Assembly: GCA_902702965.1 (NCBI GenBank)
Contig: CACRXP010000006.1
Coordinates: 2,818,142 to 2,882,141, forward strand
DNA length: 64,000 bases
Origin: Spirometra erinaceieuropaei
Lineage: Eukaryota > Platyhelminthes > Cestoda > Diphyllobothriidea > Diphyllobothriidae
Direction: 5' to 3'
Part shown: positions 1 through 8,888 of the stretch, in pieces
Layout of the letters: each line of letters begins with the position of its first letter
Numbering within the stretch: position 1 is the first letter of the stretch
Position numbers and translations under genes: made by a program
Notes under the pieces: generated by a model
Databases searched by the model: none
Seen by the model: the letters and a program-made list of their open reading frames with translations, nothing else
What the model was told of the DNA's origin: nothing

Positions 1-649
1 GCAAAATGTCTTACCGACCACAGCACACTTCGCAAACTCCGCATAACTTAGTGGTCTAGTGTGACAAAAAAACAGGACATAAAATATGGCGATTTGATTC
101 TGTTTCACTTAATTGTCGGGTTCTTATGTCTCCATGCCGTGTAGTCCTCATTGTCCAATCTCTTACATGTGAAAAAGGGTAACAGTGACACGTATACAGA
201 CAGTCGAAAATTTTCCCAGACTGCAGGGTAAAGCTTAAAAAGTCATATTTGCAGTCAATAAAACATCGCGAAAAACAGCAAACACTCTCGTCACTGTTTT
301 AATTGCTCCTTTGTCTAATTGTGAATTTTGAGCGCATTGAAGACAGAGTACGACAGAGAGTTAGATTAGTCTTCAACTGCACGAAATATAAATAGCGAAT
401 TTGAAACAATGTTAGTGCGGACCGACCACTGCTAAGTTGGTGAAGTCAGGAGTTAAAAAGGAGAGAGGTTAATTACCCCCAGATACGAGCAAATGCTTGA
501 TGCGAGATTAAACTTGCTGCAAAGCCGTGACATCCACGCTGACCGTATATGTGGAAAAGGATGATAGGTAGCTGGAAAAAATTTCACAGAATCTCTACTG
601 TTGTGGAACTTACTTCATGTGTTTGTTGTTAATTCCAAAAACTGCTACA
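1..649. other. AT-rich non-coding sequence, no feature recognised
   Basis: No exon, RNA gene or repeat is supported here. It may be intron or upstream sequence of the host gene whose first visible exon is at 1899. The sequence ends at the TA target site of the foldback element beginning at 652. Confidence 0.4.
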
Positions 650-651
650 TA

Positions 652-1626
652 CAGTAGGTGGTCTAACTCATGAAATGTCAACCAAAATTCCGAAATTAAT
701 TTTCGTAAAGGAAAGATTAATTAAATAGGATTATAAAACTGACCATCGTGCAGCATAATTCTATAATAATTCAGTTACCTCAGGATGCCGACTTTCGGAC
801 AAAGTCCTTTCTGGCTGCATGCATGATGCATGTGAAAAAAAGACTAGATCAGTATCATGCGTTGCTCTTGTTGATTTTCGATGTCCTTAAAAGTGAAACT
901 ATATTTCATGGAAAACAAGCATAAAAAATACCCTTTCTCCTGCTCATTCGGTAGAAAATAACGTCTTCTCCCAAGTCTATACTCGAAGGAAGGGCACATT
1001 TCGGTTTTGAAAAGCCCTTCCAATTCCCGAATAATTTTGAACCTCGACCTGCCGTTACACATGAATTCAGGGTCTCCAAACTACAAGCCGTATATTTTCC
1101 ACGTACGGAAAACCATACATTTCTTTACAGTAGTAAGAAGAGACCATATGAGGTTCGTAAAATTTAGCAGTGGATTTGAGCGATATTGTTGACCTTACAA
1201 GCCACATTAATGAATGCAGACATGGCGTTTTGTAAAGGCCATTTGACGGTATTGAAAAATCGCACAATTAGAAACTTTTCCAAAACCGAATTATACCGAA
1301 TTGAAAGAAGACGTAAGTTTCTGTCGAATGAGTAAGAGAATGAATATTTTTATGCATTTTTTCCATGAAATATAGTTTCACTTTTAAGGACATCGAAAAT
1401 CAACAAGAAGAACGCATGATACTGAAGTAGTCATATTTTCACAAAGCATAGTTTCTGCATGCAGCCGGAACGAAGTTCATTCGAACTGCGGCATCATGAG
1501 AAATTTGAATTACTATAGAATTGTGCTGCACAATGATCAGCTTCACAACCCTATTAATTAATCTTTCCGTAACGAAAACTCATTTCGGAATTTTGGCTGG
1601 CATTTCATAAGTTAGCCTACCTATTG
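652..1626. mobile_element. Foldback MITE, about 1 kb, copy 1 (TA target duplication)
   Basis: The element is a long imperfect palindrome. The left end (CAGTAGGTGGTCTAACTCAT) is mirrored by the right end, which reads as its reverse complement into ..CCTACCTATTG, and it is flanked by TA on both sides (650-651 and 1627-1628). Internal blocks are repeated in inverted order, for example the GATTTTCGATGTCCTTAAAA-type block and its mirror near 1380-1400. Copies at 4924, 13009 and 25858 share this layout. TA duplication and CAGT-type ends suggest mobilisation by a Tc1/mariner-type transposase, which is inference. It has no coding capacity; short open frames inside are fortuitous. Confidence 0.8.
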
Positions 1627-1898
1627 TAAATGGCTAACAGTTGAGTGCTTGTGATACGACTAGGGCTTAGGAGAGGCCCGTTGGAGGTGCTGAAATGTGT
1701 GTCTACGCACTCATGCTTAAAATGACAGCACTTTAAACATTTAAATGGCACGGACACTTCACTGGTGTTAGTTCCTTTCAATGGCAGTTTCCACTGCTGC
1801 TGCTACTTCGGGCTGTCAAGTAGTCTGTAACTGATTAGTTCCTTTTTTGCTTTCATCAGTCTCATCAATTTAAAACTTTTATCTATGCTTCCCAACAG

Positions 1899-2021
1899 AC
1901 ATTCAACAGGACTTGAAGGGTTTTGAATTTTCCATCATTCAGTCGGCCTCCGACGACTTTCCAACGGCAATTTACTGTTACATAGGCAAGAAGGTTCAAG
2001 CCAAGACCATCACTGTGTTAG
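1899..2021 (+). CDS. Internal coding exon of an unidentified host gene (exon a)
   Basis: The exon is bounded by a pyrimidine-rich acceptor ending CAACAG and a consensus donor G|GTAAGT. Entering with two bases of a codon, it reads IQQDLKGFEFSIIQSASDD and continues to ..AKTITVL with no stop, then leaves one base. That phase is exactly what the exon at 6101 needs, giving a GAA codon across the junction. I do not recognise the protein family. The mix of hydrophobic, acidic and basic residues is typical of a folded domain and unlike the surrounding repeats. The upstream exons lie outside the window or are too short to see. Confidence 0.6.
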
Positions 2022-4923
2022 GTAAGTGTACTGCAGTGTCGAATACTGCTGCCTAGAGGTACGATGCTACATGAGAGGTAATTTTGGGGAATTTTGGAGC
2101 AGCTCATTGTCAGGGTAAGAACTGAAAAAATAAATGAGTTAGTGATCTTTTGTGGAGGTGCCAGTGAAGGGCGGTAAGATTCCCACCGTCGAACGCAACT
2201 ATTGCCCTCATCAGACAGGTGAGAACAGTCGTGACCTGCAGCCGAATTGGATCAGACTGGCGGTAGGAAACTTACGCAGCAGTGGCCTCTTTCGCTCTTG
2301 TCTGATACCCACTCAGGTTCAAATACCAGACTGCTGGAGTGGACTTTGACTGATCTGAAATGTAGCCTCACGACTCATCAGACTTTGACGAGCACAATGC
2401 TACTCTGGTTAGCCGTCGTTCTGTTTCGATTACCCACCTACAAGGTGAATCTTCCGTTGGGGATTGGCAGCTGCCTCGTGAAATCGGTTGGGTTCTGAAC
2501 TCCAGGCTGGGTAGGTATGAGCAATCACAGCTTACAGGCGACGGTTGATACTAATGCCGCAGTGGCTTAAGTCACTGGCAGACACTAGCCCCTACGATCT
2601 TCCGATCCGTCTCCGGATAGAAAGAGGAGAAGTTGGGCGGCAGTAGGGAGAGAGAGAGAGAGTATTGCATTCTATGGAGAACAGGTTATAGACGATTGGC
2701 AGTCAGATGAGGGCACGGTTTCGGTGTCGCAGAGCATGCGTTAGAGCGAGCGCCTAGGGCGAGAGCATTTCGGAGTCAACCTTGAAGTTTATTGGCTGAC
2801 AACCAGAATACCGGTGTTGTGCGCGTGCAAGTACGTGCGCAAGGCGCAATGTTGCAGCAGGTTCGCTGTATGAACACTACTCGCTTAATGTCCACGTCTT
2901 CCCCCCTCCGTCCGTCCGTCCGCTCAGCCGCTCATAACTTCCCCAAAAAGGCGAACAGTGTCACAAGGCAGACTTACACTGTCGGCCTCTCTTATTTCGA
3001 AGGTATCTGACGGGGTTAGGGTTACTATCGTGAACTGCCTACTATATTTATCTGCGTAGGCGGTATTCGACAGAGTTTCTGGTCGAAATCAAGTCACGCC
3101 CTACGACGGCTCTAACCGCGATAGGATGACGTTCATTGAACTAAACCGCCCCGAGGACGCAGTGCTGTAAAAAAGTCTACATTAACTCATTGTTCTGCAC
3201 CTTCTACGCGTAATTCCTTAATCGAAGGCAAAACATTTGTCCTCAAGTGAGGAGATGCAAGAGGCACATTCCCGCCGCCCACATCGCCGTCATATCCGGG
3301 TACCCGACGGAGAACATTAGGACGGAATCTACTCCTTTACGTACATAATATGGGAGAGGAAGATTTTCAATGTCTCCTTTAGACCCCTGATTTTCAGCCT
3401 AAGCCAAAGGCGATACTGTGTCTCGTCTGTCCATATGGACCCATACAGTTCTGACTGACACGAGACCTCCTTCAAACAGTTTCCTTTTAAGGCTGCTCCA
3501 GTACGCTTCTATGAGGCCACGCATGTTTAACTTCTATAATCACAACCCTCGTAAAAAACGCTTCATGTATTATCTCCTTCTGTCCCTGGTCATGTACTTT
3601 ATGCATGCCTTTCAAAGTATCTCTTAAGTTGCCGCTGTGTCGCCTGTCATGATGTAAAGTTAGCCGGCATCTTGTGGATGTTTTTTCCAACTGCGGGTAT
3701 GCAGGCTCCTCATAGTCGTAAACTTAGGACGTGTTGATTGAAAATGGAATACAGATTTTGTCTTTCGCACTATTGTGCATTTACTTAAATCAGGTTCCAG
3801 CAAAGTGGTAGTGATTATGAGGACTGTAGGCTCTAAGGGAGTTAGCAACTCGTCCTTGCGTGACTAGAAGACATGTTTTCAACCTGAAAGCATCGATGCT
3901 GTGTGAGTAAGGGTGGAGGCAAAGGGTGGTTTTTAAGAAAAAAGCTTTTTGTTTCTGTATAAAAAAATGCTTTGGGCAGACACCAGCGACACCAAATACC
4001 GGAAAGTTATCTCGCCCGAAACAAAATCAATGGATTATCGGGTTCTGTAATGTGCAGTTGGGAACCGCGAATAACTTCAAAAACGGTTATTCAGTGTCGT
4101 CCAATTGGCACTGCACAAAAGAGGCAGAATTGTGAAGTGGTAAACATGTAAAAATGAAGCAGCAACCCCACATTATATCTTGTTGTTGTCCTCAAGCCCT
4201 TTCGGCTGGATCTGCAATCGAAGTCGGGTTTGGGTCCCTTTTAAAATGCGGGCGTCGAGCAGTATAAACAGTGATATGATGATCTACTATCTCTCGGCGT
4301 CAAATGTCCCCAGTTTAGTCAGGAGAGATAAATAGATTACCGATCGGACCAGTTTTGCAGATGAAGCTTACTCAGATCCTTTCAGCCTTCAGTCTGCACG
4401 CGAACCCGCTGGCCAAAACCTAAAGCAAATTCGCCCCCCCCCCACAATCTGACACGAAAACTTCGTTTGACAATGTGATGACTGATCACACCTAATCTTC
4501 GGTTAATGGTAGATTCAGCAATCAATTTCTAGGATAGTCAGGCTTTGCGATTTCTCGAGCTCGCTAAGCCTGTCCCAAGAAATGACTCTTTTTACCCGTT
4601 AATGTGACGGGAAAGATCTGCGGCAGCTCTCGTTAAGACAGAAAAGACTTCCTATTGCTAGTTCAGACGGATCGTCAACTTACCGGGTCGTTCCGACTGC
4701 ATCGGCCTTGTAGCCAGGTATATTTAAAAACTACATTATATATACTAGGATAGCATGATAATGCAACGGCTTCCTAATTGTCGCCAGGTCTTGCGCGAGC
4801 AGGGGTCCGGCCATTTCAAGCAACGACCTCCCCACTGCCCTGAAGGCGCATTGATGATTTGCGAGTGAAATGGTTTATAGTGAAATAAACTTGCTCAGCA
4901 TGCGCCATAATTTTTGTCTCATA
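2022..4923. other. Intron-like sequence with low-complexity tracts and a repeat fragment
   Basis: No gene is visible. The stretch lies between two phase-compatible exons, so it is probably intron. It contains a GA run at about 2646-2663, a poly-C tract near 4434-4442 and a copy of a GC-rich interspersed repeat at about 2690-2890, described separately. Confidence 0.45.
2690..2890 (+). repeat. GC-rich interspersed repeat, family X, partial copy
   Basis: Blocks such as CCTTGAAGTTTATTGGC and the segment ending TTGCAGCAGG are shared, diverged, with the same strand at about 15572-15780 and 19650-19820, in the same order. No coding sequence or terminal repeats are seen. Its boundaries are estimates from where similarity fades. 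Confidence 0.4.
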
Positions 4924-5918
4924 CAGTGCGTGACCTATCTCATGAAATGTTGGCCGAAATTCTGAAATGCGTTTTCGATTAGGAAGGATTATTTGGTCGC
5001 GGTTGTGATATTGATTATCTTAAGGCAAACTCTTATAACATTTCGGACTCGGCAGGATGTCGGCTTTTAAATGCACTTCTTTTCAATCTCCTGTAAAAAG
5101 CGCACTCTGTAAAAAATGACTACTTAAGTAGCATGCATTTTTCCCATTTATTTTCGATGGTCTTGGAAAGTCAAATATATTTTATAGAAACCATAAACAA
5201 AAATATGCTTTCTTTTGGTCAGTCAATAGAGAATCACGTCTTCTTTATATTTTACACTTAACGAAGGAGTATAATGAGGTTTTAAAAAAGTTTTCTAATT
5301 ACCGAATAATTTGGAGCCTGATCATTCGTTGCATTAGCGCTTATTGATTACACTCTACAAGGTGCATACGTTTCGCGTAAAGAAAATCCCATATTTTTCT
5401 ATGTCACTAAAGAGATATCATACAGGATCCATAAAAGTTTGCAATGGATGCGGACCATGTTGTACATTTCATGAGGAGCAGTGGTAAACGGCCAGGTACG
5501 ATGCTATGTGAATGGGCATATCGCGGCCCTAAAAAGTCTCATAATTAGAAACTTTTTTAAAACCTAATTATACTCCTTTCTTAAGTGTAAAATATAAAGA
5601 AGACGCAATTCTCTATTGATTGACTAAAAGAAAGCATATTTTTGTTTGTGGTTTCTATAAGATATATTCGAATATTCAAAACCATCGAAAATCAATGAGA
5701 AAAATGCATGCTACTTAAGTAGTCATTTTTTACCGAGCACGCTTTCTACAGGAGATTGAAAAGAAGTGCATTTTAAAGCCGCCATCCGGCCGAGTCTAAA
5801 ATGTTATCAGAGTATGCCTTATGATAATCAGTATCACAACCGCGACCAAATAATCCTTCCTAATCGAAAACGCATTTCAGAATTTCAGCCAACAATTCGT
5901 GAGATAGGTCACGCACTG
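4924..5918. mobile_element. Foldback MITE, about 1 kb, copy 2
   Basis: The ends are near-perfect inverted repeats. The left begins CAGTGCGTGACCTATCTCAT and the right ends ATAGGTCACGCACTG, flanked by TA at 4922-4923 and 5919-5920. Pairing continues inward for roughly 480 bases per arm. Examples are the GACTACTTAAGTAGCATGCA block near 5116, mirrored near 5705, and the AATCACGTCTTCTTTATA block mirrored by ..AAGAAGACGCAATT. It is very similar to the copy at 25858-26840. There is no transposase, so it is non-autonomous. Confidence 0.88.
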
Positions 5919-6100
5919 TACCTACAATATTCCCAAGTTAAGACAATAAAAGATGAGCGTGGCCCAAATAGAGACTGTATAAAGTACCTACAGCATTCAG
6001 TAGTGAGTTCAAGCTAGTCAGTACCCTTTAGCCTTCAGCCGTGACTTCCATTTAAGGATACTGCACCTAGTAAAGCTGTTACCCTCCCCCCCCCTTGTAG

Positions 6101-6306
6101 AACCTAACTATGATGACAAGCGCCTGAGTACTTTCATCTGGCACCGACTCAACGGTCGACAAGTTAATCTTAACGACAAAGGCACACACTTTCTGCGGCT
6201 TGATGGACTGAAACCGGAAGACGTTGTCTGCCGCAGAGTGATTTGGGGTAGACATAAGATCTGTGAAATCAAGCCTGGAAGTTTCGAAATTCACTGGATT
6301 GTGAAG
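6101..6306 (+). CDS. Internal coding exon of the same unidentified host gene (exon b)
   Basis: A poly-pyrimidine tract with a C10 run and acceptor TTGTAG precedes the exon; the donor is AAG|GTAAGG. Joined to exon a it reads EPNYDDKRLSTFIWHRLNG, then a segment with LRLDGLKPEDVVCRR, and ends ..FEIHWIVK on a complete codon. The W...NG...L.L.GL..ED..C spacing is weakly reminiscent of immunoglobulin-like domains, but I would not assign one. The phase-0 end fits the acceptor at 14184. Between this exon and 14184 lie the SINE, the PLEs and a foldback element, all sitting in the intron if the model is right. Confidence 0.62.
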
Positions 6307-6635
6307 GTAAGGTGTGCTTAACTTCTGCTATAACAGCAACCGATGTACATCCATCTCACCCTTTCCTTATTTGCACATGGGCATTTTAAATTGTCAGAAT
6401 CTGGATGTAGTATGCCCTTCCTGCCGGAACGCGGCCCCAAGAATCTTCTAGATAAACACTACCTACTCCCAGCTTAGTGCAAGAAAACGTACTGACAGAA
6501 AACAAAACAGAAGACACCTGGGTTGGGGCAAAGCTCACACCCATTAGATGAAGACCACCGCTGATGGCACTGGTGGTTTGGAAAAATCCAGACTCGGTTG
6601 CTGGAACATGCAGTGGGCGTATTATCTTAGGAAAT

Positions 6636-6690
6636 GTTATCTGAAATTTTGAAATGCGTTTTAGATTTGAAAATACCACTAAAATTTGGT
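6636..6690. repeat. Short remnant of foldback MITE arm
   Basis: The block AATGTTATCTGAAATTTTGAAATGCGTTTT matches the terminal arm of the foldback elements (the AATGTTGGCTGAAATTCTG type at 25880). It is isolated, so it is read as a decayed fragment. Confidence 0.35.
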
Positions 6691-6870
6691 TGATTCGATT
6701 TTCCTCCAAGCGAGCTGCCTATGGGTTTTATGTGGTACGTGTCCTATGACACAGCGTTCGTTGTCGCCGGTAGCAACCTGGCGGGCGGTCAGAATGGGAT
6801 CGAGTGAGATCCTAACCACAACAATGAGGGTCAAACGCCCACTTGACATGCTTATGTACCTCACTTCGTA

Positions 6871-6929
6871 AGGCCTATAACGTACTGATGATCGGTAACG
6901 ACCCTGAAACAGCTGTCTGCGTCTGGCCT
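6871..6929 (+). ncRNA. Hammerhead ribozyme motif with 8-nt palindromic stem III
   Basis: The core is CUGAUGA at 6885-6891 and GAA at 6906-6908. Stem I pairs 6880-6884 (ACGUA) with 6918-6922 (UGCGU), and a further outer helix pairs AGGCC 6871-6875 with GGCCU 6925-6929 across an internal loop. Stem II is short, GGU 6893-6895 with ACC 6900-6902, with unpaired bases next to the core. Stem III is the perfect palindrome ACAGCUGU (6909-6916), followed by C6917 as the expected cleavage nucleotide. It could close as a 2-bp hairpin in cis or as an 8-bp duplex between two copies. The weak stem II is the doubtful part. Confidence 0.65.
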
Positions 6930-6984
6930 GTTGTACGTCTAGCGGGCTGTCTATGTAATATATACATACAGATATTATGACAGA

Positions 6985-7165
6985 TGAGCGCTCACCGATC
7001 AGGTTACAGAACATACTCGTTCTCTTGTGCCTTTGGGGCTCATACTTAAACCCTGGCAGGCAGTCGCACAGCGACTATTGATATAGGTAGATAAGGCGAT
7101 ACCGACAAAGACAAGGCAGACGGAACGAGTATGTTCTGTAACCTGATCGGTGAGCGCCCATCTGT
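6985..7165. repeat. Inverted pair of SINE tail fragments (hairpin)
   Basis: About 45 bases at 6985-7030 (..GAGCGCTCACCGATCAGG..) are repeated as their reverse complement at 7117-7163 (..CCTGATCGGTGAGCGCCC..), with an 80-base loop. The left part is the tail of the tRNA-headed SINE on the minus strand. The right part is the tail end on the plus strand, just before a full SINE at about 7170. This looks like nested or template-switched insertion. Confidence 0.65.
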
Positions 7166-7169
7166 CATA

Positions 7170-7489
7170 ATTGATATTCCCGATCACAACCGACAGGACA
7201 ACGGACCCGTGGCTCAATGGTAGAGCGTTCAACTCCATGACCAAAGATCCCGGGTTCGAATCTCAAGTGATCCACACTTGGGGTTGGGTATGACTGGCTG
7301 ATGACGGCTAATAAGCCAGAAATGGCCATTCCGGTCTCCCTTGTCTTTGTCGGTATCATCTTCTCAACATATATCACTAGTCGCTGTGCGACTGCCTGCG
7401 AGGGTTTAAGTATGAGCCCCAAGGCACAACGGAACGAGCATGTTCCGTAACCTGATCGGTGAGCGCCCACTATCATAATATATATATAT
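7170..7489 (+). mobile_element. tRNA-headed SINE carrying a hammerhead ribozyme (near-complete copy)
   Basis: The head resembles a tRNA gene. An A-box-like GTGGCTCAATGGTAGAGC (7209-7226) is followed about 26 bases later by a B-box GGTTCGAATCT (7253-7263), so RNA polymerase III transcription is expected. A hammerhead motif follows (7292-7336), then a conserved tail with CTTTGTCGGTAT, a GTGCGACTGCCTGC block, GAGCCCCAAGGCACAACGGA and CGGTGAGCGCCC, ending in (TA)n at about 7478-7490. Other copies or pieces are at 6985, 15786, 48880, 49070, 51539, 51706 and 63680. Schistosome SINE-like satellite repeats have the same tRNA-promoter plus hammerhead plan. No protein is encoded. Confidence 0.8.
7292..7336 (+). 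ncRNA. Hammerhead ribozyme in the SINE
   Basis: Stem I is GACUGG 7292-7297 with CCGGUC 7331-7336 (6 bp, one G-U). The core has CUGAUGA at 7298-7304. Stem II is GGCU 7306-7309 with AGCC 7314-7317, loop AAUA. GAA is at 7319-7321. Stem III is the palindrome AUGGCCAU at 7322-7329, followed by U7330 at the cleavage position. All catalytic core positions are present. The eight-base palindrome suggests action as a dimer or an unusually small cis stem III. Diverged copies at 48950, 51640 and 51790 keep the arrangement with damaged cores. Confidence 0.8.
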
Positions 7490-7670
7490 ATGGCACACGC
7501 CACTGAGCATGACCACCGCTTCAATTGGGACGGCACTGAAGTGATCGCAAAGGCTAACACCAGACAGGCACGAGAATTTCTCGAAACTTGGCACTCTGGC
7601 ACGACCAGCATCCACCGCCACGTCGATCTAGACGCTCATTATGAGGGCCTACCTACACGCTCACTATCTT
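7490..7670 (+). pseudogene. PLE GIY-YIG endonuclease C-terminal fragment
   Basis: The translation reads MAHATEHDHRFNWDGTEVIA and continues AREFLETWHS....IHRHVDLDAHYEGL. It aligns with the end of the intact PLE at 8889-11369 (HVAMHSLENDH.., AREIIEAWQSS..SINRRIDLPAPYEAV). The E of FLETW corresponds to the conserved glutamate of GIY-YIG nucleases. Everything upstream (RT and GIY/YIG motifs) is missing, so it is a 5'-truncated PLE that begins directly at the SINE's (TA)n. Its 3' UTR continues to the palindrome at 8040-8400. Confidence 0.8.
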
Positions 7671-8069
7671 GTTCCCACACCTCAACATTTGCTAACCCCC
7701 ACTCGGCCACATAGACGTATGCTCTTTCGCCATTTCGCTCCCCCCTTGCGACACGGTGAACAACAACCGAAACCCCCCTAACACCTCCAACGCCGGCGCA
7801 TTGGCCCCTGACCTCATCCCGCATCAGTGACTAGCCGTCCGCATCAGTGGCCAGCCGCCCGCATTCCCGCTGATTCGCAATCCCCATCCCCCCGCGTTTT
7901 CACCGCCTCCAACACTGGGAGCCCTAACGGTTCCTCCCTCCCTCCCCCTGCCCCACGGCCTACCATAACTAGGTGCCCACCCCTCTCACACATCTGCTGT
8001 TTGTTTGTCGTTGTCTGTCCTGTCGCGCCAGCCGACCTAGTCTGCCGACTTCACTTTCCCTCTGTTCAT

Positions 8070-8114
8070 TTCGTCTGACGACGGGTCGGTGTCACCGACT
8101 TGAAAATTTACGAG
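8070..8114 (+). ncRNA. Hammerhead ribozyme, PLE tail subfamily with AAUU stem III (left copy)
   Basis: The core is CUGACGA at 8075-8081 (position 7 can be any base). Stem II pairs 8083-8090 with 8094-8101 (GGGUCGGU with ACCGACUU, loop GUC), leaving C8082 unpaired. GAA is at 8102-8104, stem III is the palindrome AAUU 8105-8108, and U8109 sits at the cleavage position. Stem I is UUCGU 8070-8074 with ACGAG 8110-8114. All parts are present. Confidence 0.72.
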
Positions 8115-8184
8115 TACAACTCAATTTTCCGAAGAGCCTTCACTTTCTCATTATATCATCTCGGAATGCACACCACATCAGTTA

Positions 8185-8234
<50 letters not shown>

Positions 8235-8303
8235 TAATGGAGGTAGTATGCATTCCGAGGCGATATAATAAAAGGAGAAGGCTCGTCGGAAAATCGAGGT
8301 ATA

Positions 8304-8352
8304 CTCGTGAATTTTCAAGTCGGTTACACCAACCCGTCGTCAGAGGAAAATG
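8304..8352 (-). ncRNA. Hammerhead ribozyme, PLE tail subfamily (right copy)
   Basis: On the minus strand the order is CUGACGA, stem II GGUUGGU/ACCGACU (loop GUA), GAA, AAUU, then C at the cleavage position and ACGAG. Compensatory change against the left copy (U-G for C-G in stem II) supports the helix. Stem I carries a C-C mismatch at its second pair, so this copy may be weaker. Confidence 0.62.
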
Positions 8353-8566
8353 AAAAGTGTGAGGGAGATAATCCTACTGGGGAGTCAGGGGGACATCGAG
8401 GTTACATCGACAAGACAGGCGTTTATGTGGGGGGGTGAAGAACGTGGTTGGATAGGTGGCGGACGTTAGGGGTGGTGTTGGGGGTTTCACACATGGTTCA
8501 CTCTGTGGGGGAGGTGCTGAATCCATGATATTCTACATGGCCGAACATGGATTAGCAGTTGGTGGC

Positions 8567-8717
8567 TTAGGGTGGGCGCAAGCCGGCGAACCGTGAACGT
8601 AAGCCTTCGTATTGAGCGTCTAAGTCGACATGGCGGTTGATGCTATTGCTATTAGAGTGCCAAGCTTCCAGAAACTCTCGCGTTTGTTTGGTGTTGGCAC
8701 TAGCGATCACTTCGGTC
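8567..8717 (-). pseudogene. PLE GIY-YIG endonuclease C-terminal fragment (minus strand)
   Basis: The minus-strand frame reads EGTEVIASANTKQTREFLEA and continues WHSNSNSINRHVDLDAQYEGL.., the same subfamily as the + strand fragment at 7490-7670. It joins abruptly to the pseudo-LTR of the intact PLE at about 8720, so in the open frame the PLE pseudo-LTR peptide runs straight into this fragment. That is a junction of two elements, not a functional fusion. Confidence 0.8.
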
Positions 8718-8730
8718 CCCTCCCACATAT

Positions 8731-8860
8731 GAATATAGGCGAAAATGCCGACCCCAGGTGTTGAGATGGAAGAAGGTAAACAGATCTCTGGGGAGGATGA
8801 TTTATTCATCTGACGTTTCACGCTCACACTTGAGCGCATCATCGGAGATAGATTAAAAGT
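8731..8860 (-). repeat. 3' pseudo-LTR of the intact PLE
   Basis: About 100 bases (ATAGGCGAAAATGCCGACCC to CATCTGACGTTTCA, plus-strand view) are repeated in direct orientation at 11253-11352 with only a few differences. Direct terminal repeats of this kind are the pseudo-LTRs of Penelope-like elements. This copy is longer on the ribozyme side and holds a hammerhead motif at 8802-8855. Confidence 0.8.
8802..8855 (-). ncRNA. Hammerhead ribozyme in PLE 3' pseudo-LTR
   Basis: Minus strand, in order: stem I 5' strand UAUCU; CCGAUGA (one core base changed from CUGAUGA); an unpaired U; stem II GCGCUC with GAGCGU around loop AAGUGU; GAA; palindrome ACGU; C at the cleavage position; then AGAUG pairing with UAUCU (one U-G). 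Stems I and II differ in sequence from other families but pair as well, which supports a real ribozyme lineage. The U-to-C change in the core probably weakens this copy. Confidence 0.68.
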
Positions 8861-8888
8861 GGGAACACAAGGTTTAAATAGGTCTTTC

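Larger units (their letters stand above)
8040..8400. repeat. Large palindrome around (TA)n: two PLE tails meeting tail-to-tail
   Basis: The left arm (about 8040-8187) and right arm (8232-about 8390) are inverted copies. Blocks such as CTGACGACGGGT, CCGACTTGAAAATT, CGGAATGCA and TTATTCA recur as reverse complements, with about 80 percent identity by eye near the centre and less outward. The centre is an uninterrupted (TA)n at 8188-8231. The left arm continues the + strand PLE tail at 7490-7670 and the right arm continues the - strand PLE tail at 8567-8717. Two truncated PLE copies of one subfamily therefore face each other, each arm holding a hammerhead motif. Confidence 0.85.

Noticed and set aside
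2195..2220. Reverse-complement CTGATGA near 2200 and again near 2375
   Set aside because: No GAAA partner or pairing stems at the right spacing; isolated heptamers are expected by chance.
7198..7275. Functional tRNA gene
   Set aside because: Only the A- and B-box regions are tRNA-like; the sequence runs into the hammerhead SINE body.
7165..7611. 148-codon minus-strand open frame
   Set aside because: It lies across the SINE and its (TA)n and is a shadow of repeat sequence.
8188..8231. (TA)n as an independent microsatellite
   Set aside because: It is the centre of the PLE palindrome and is better explained as part of that structure.
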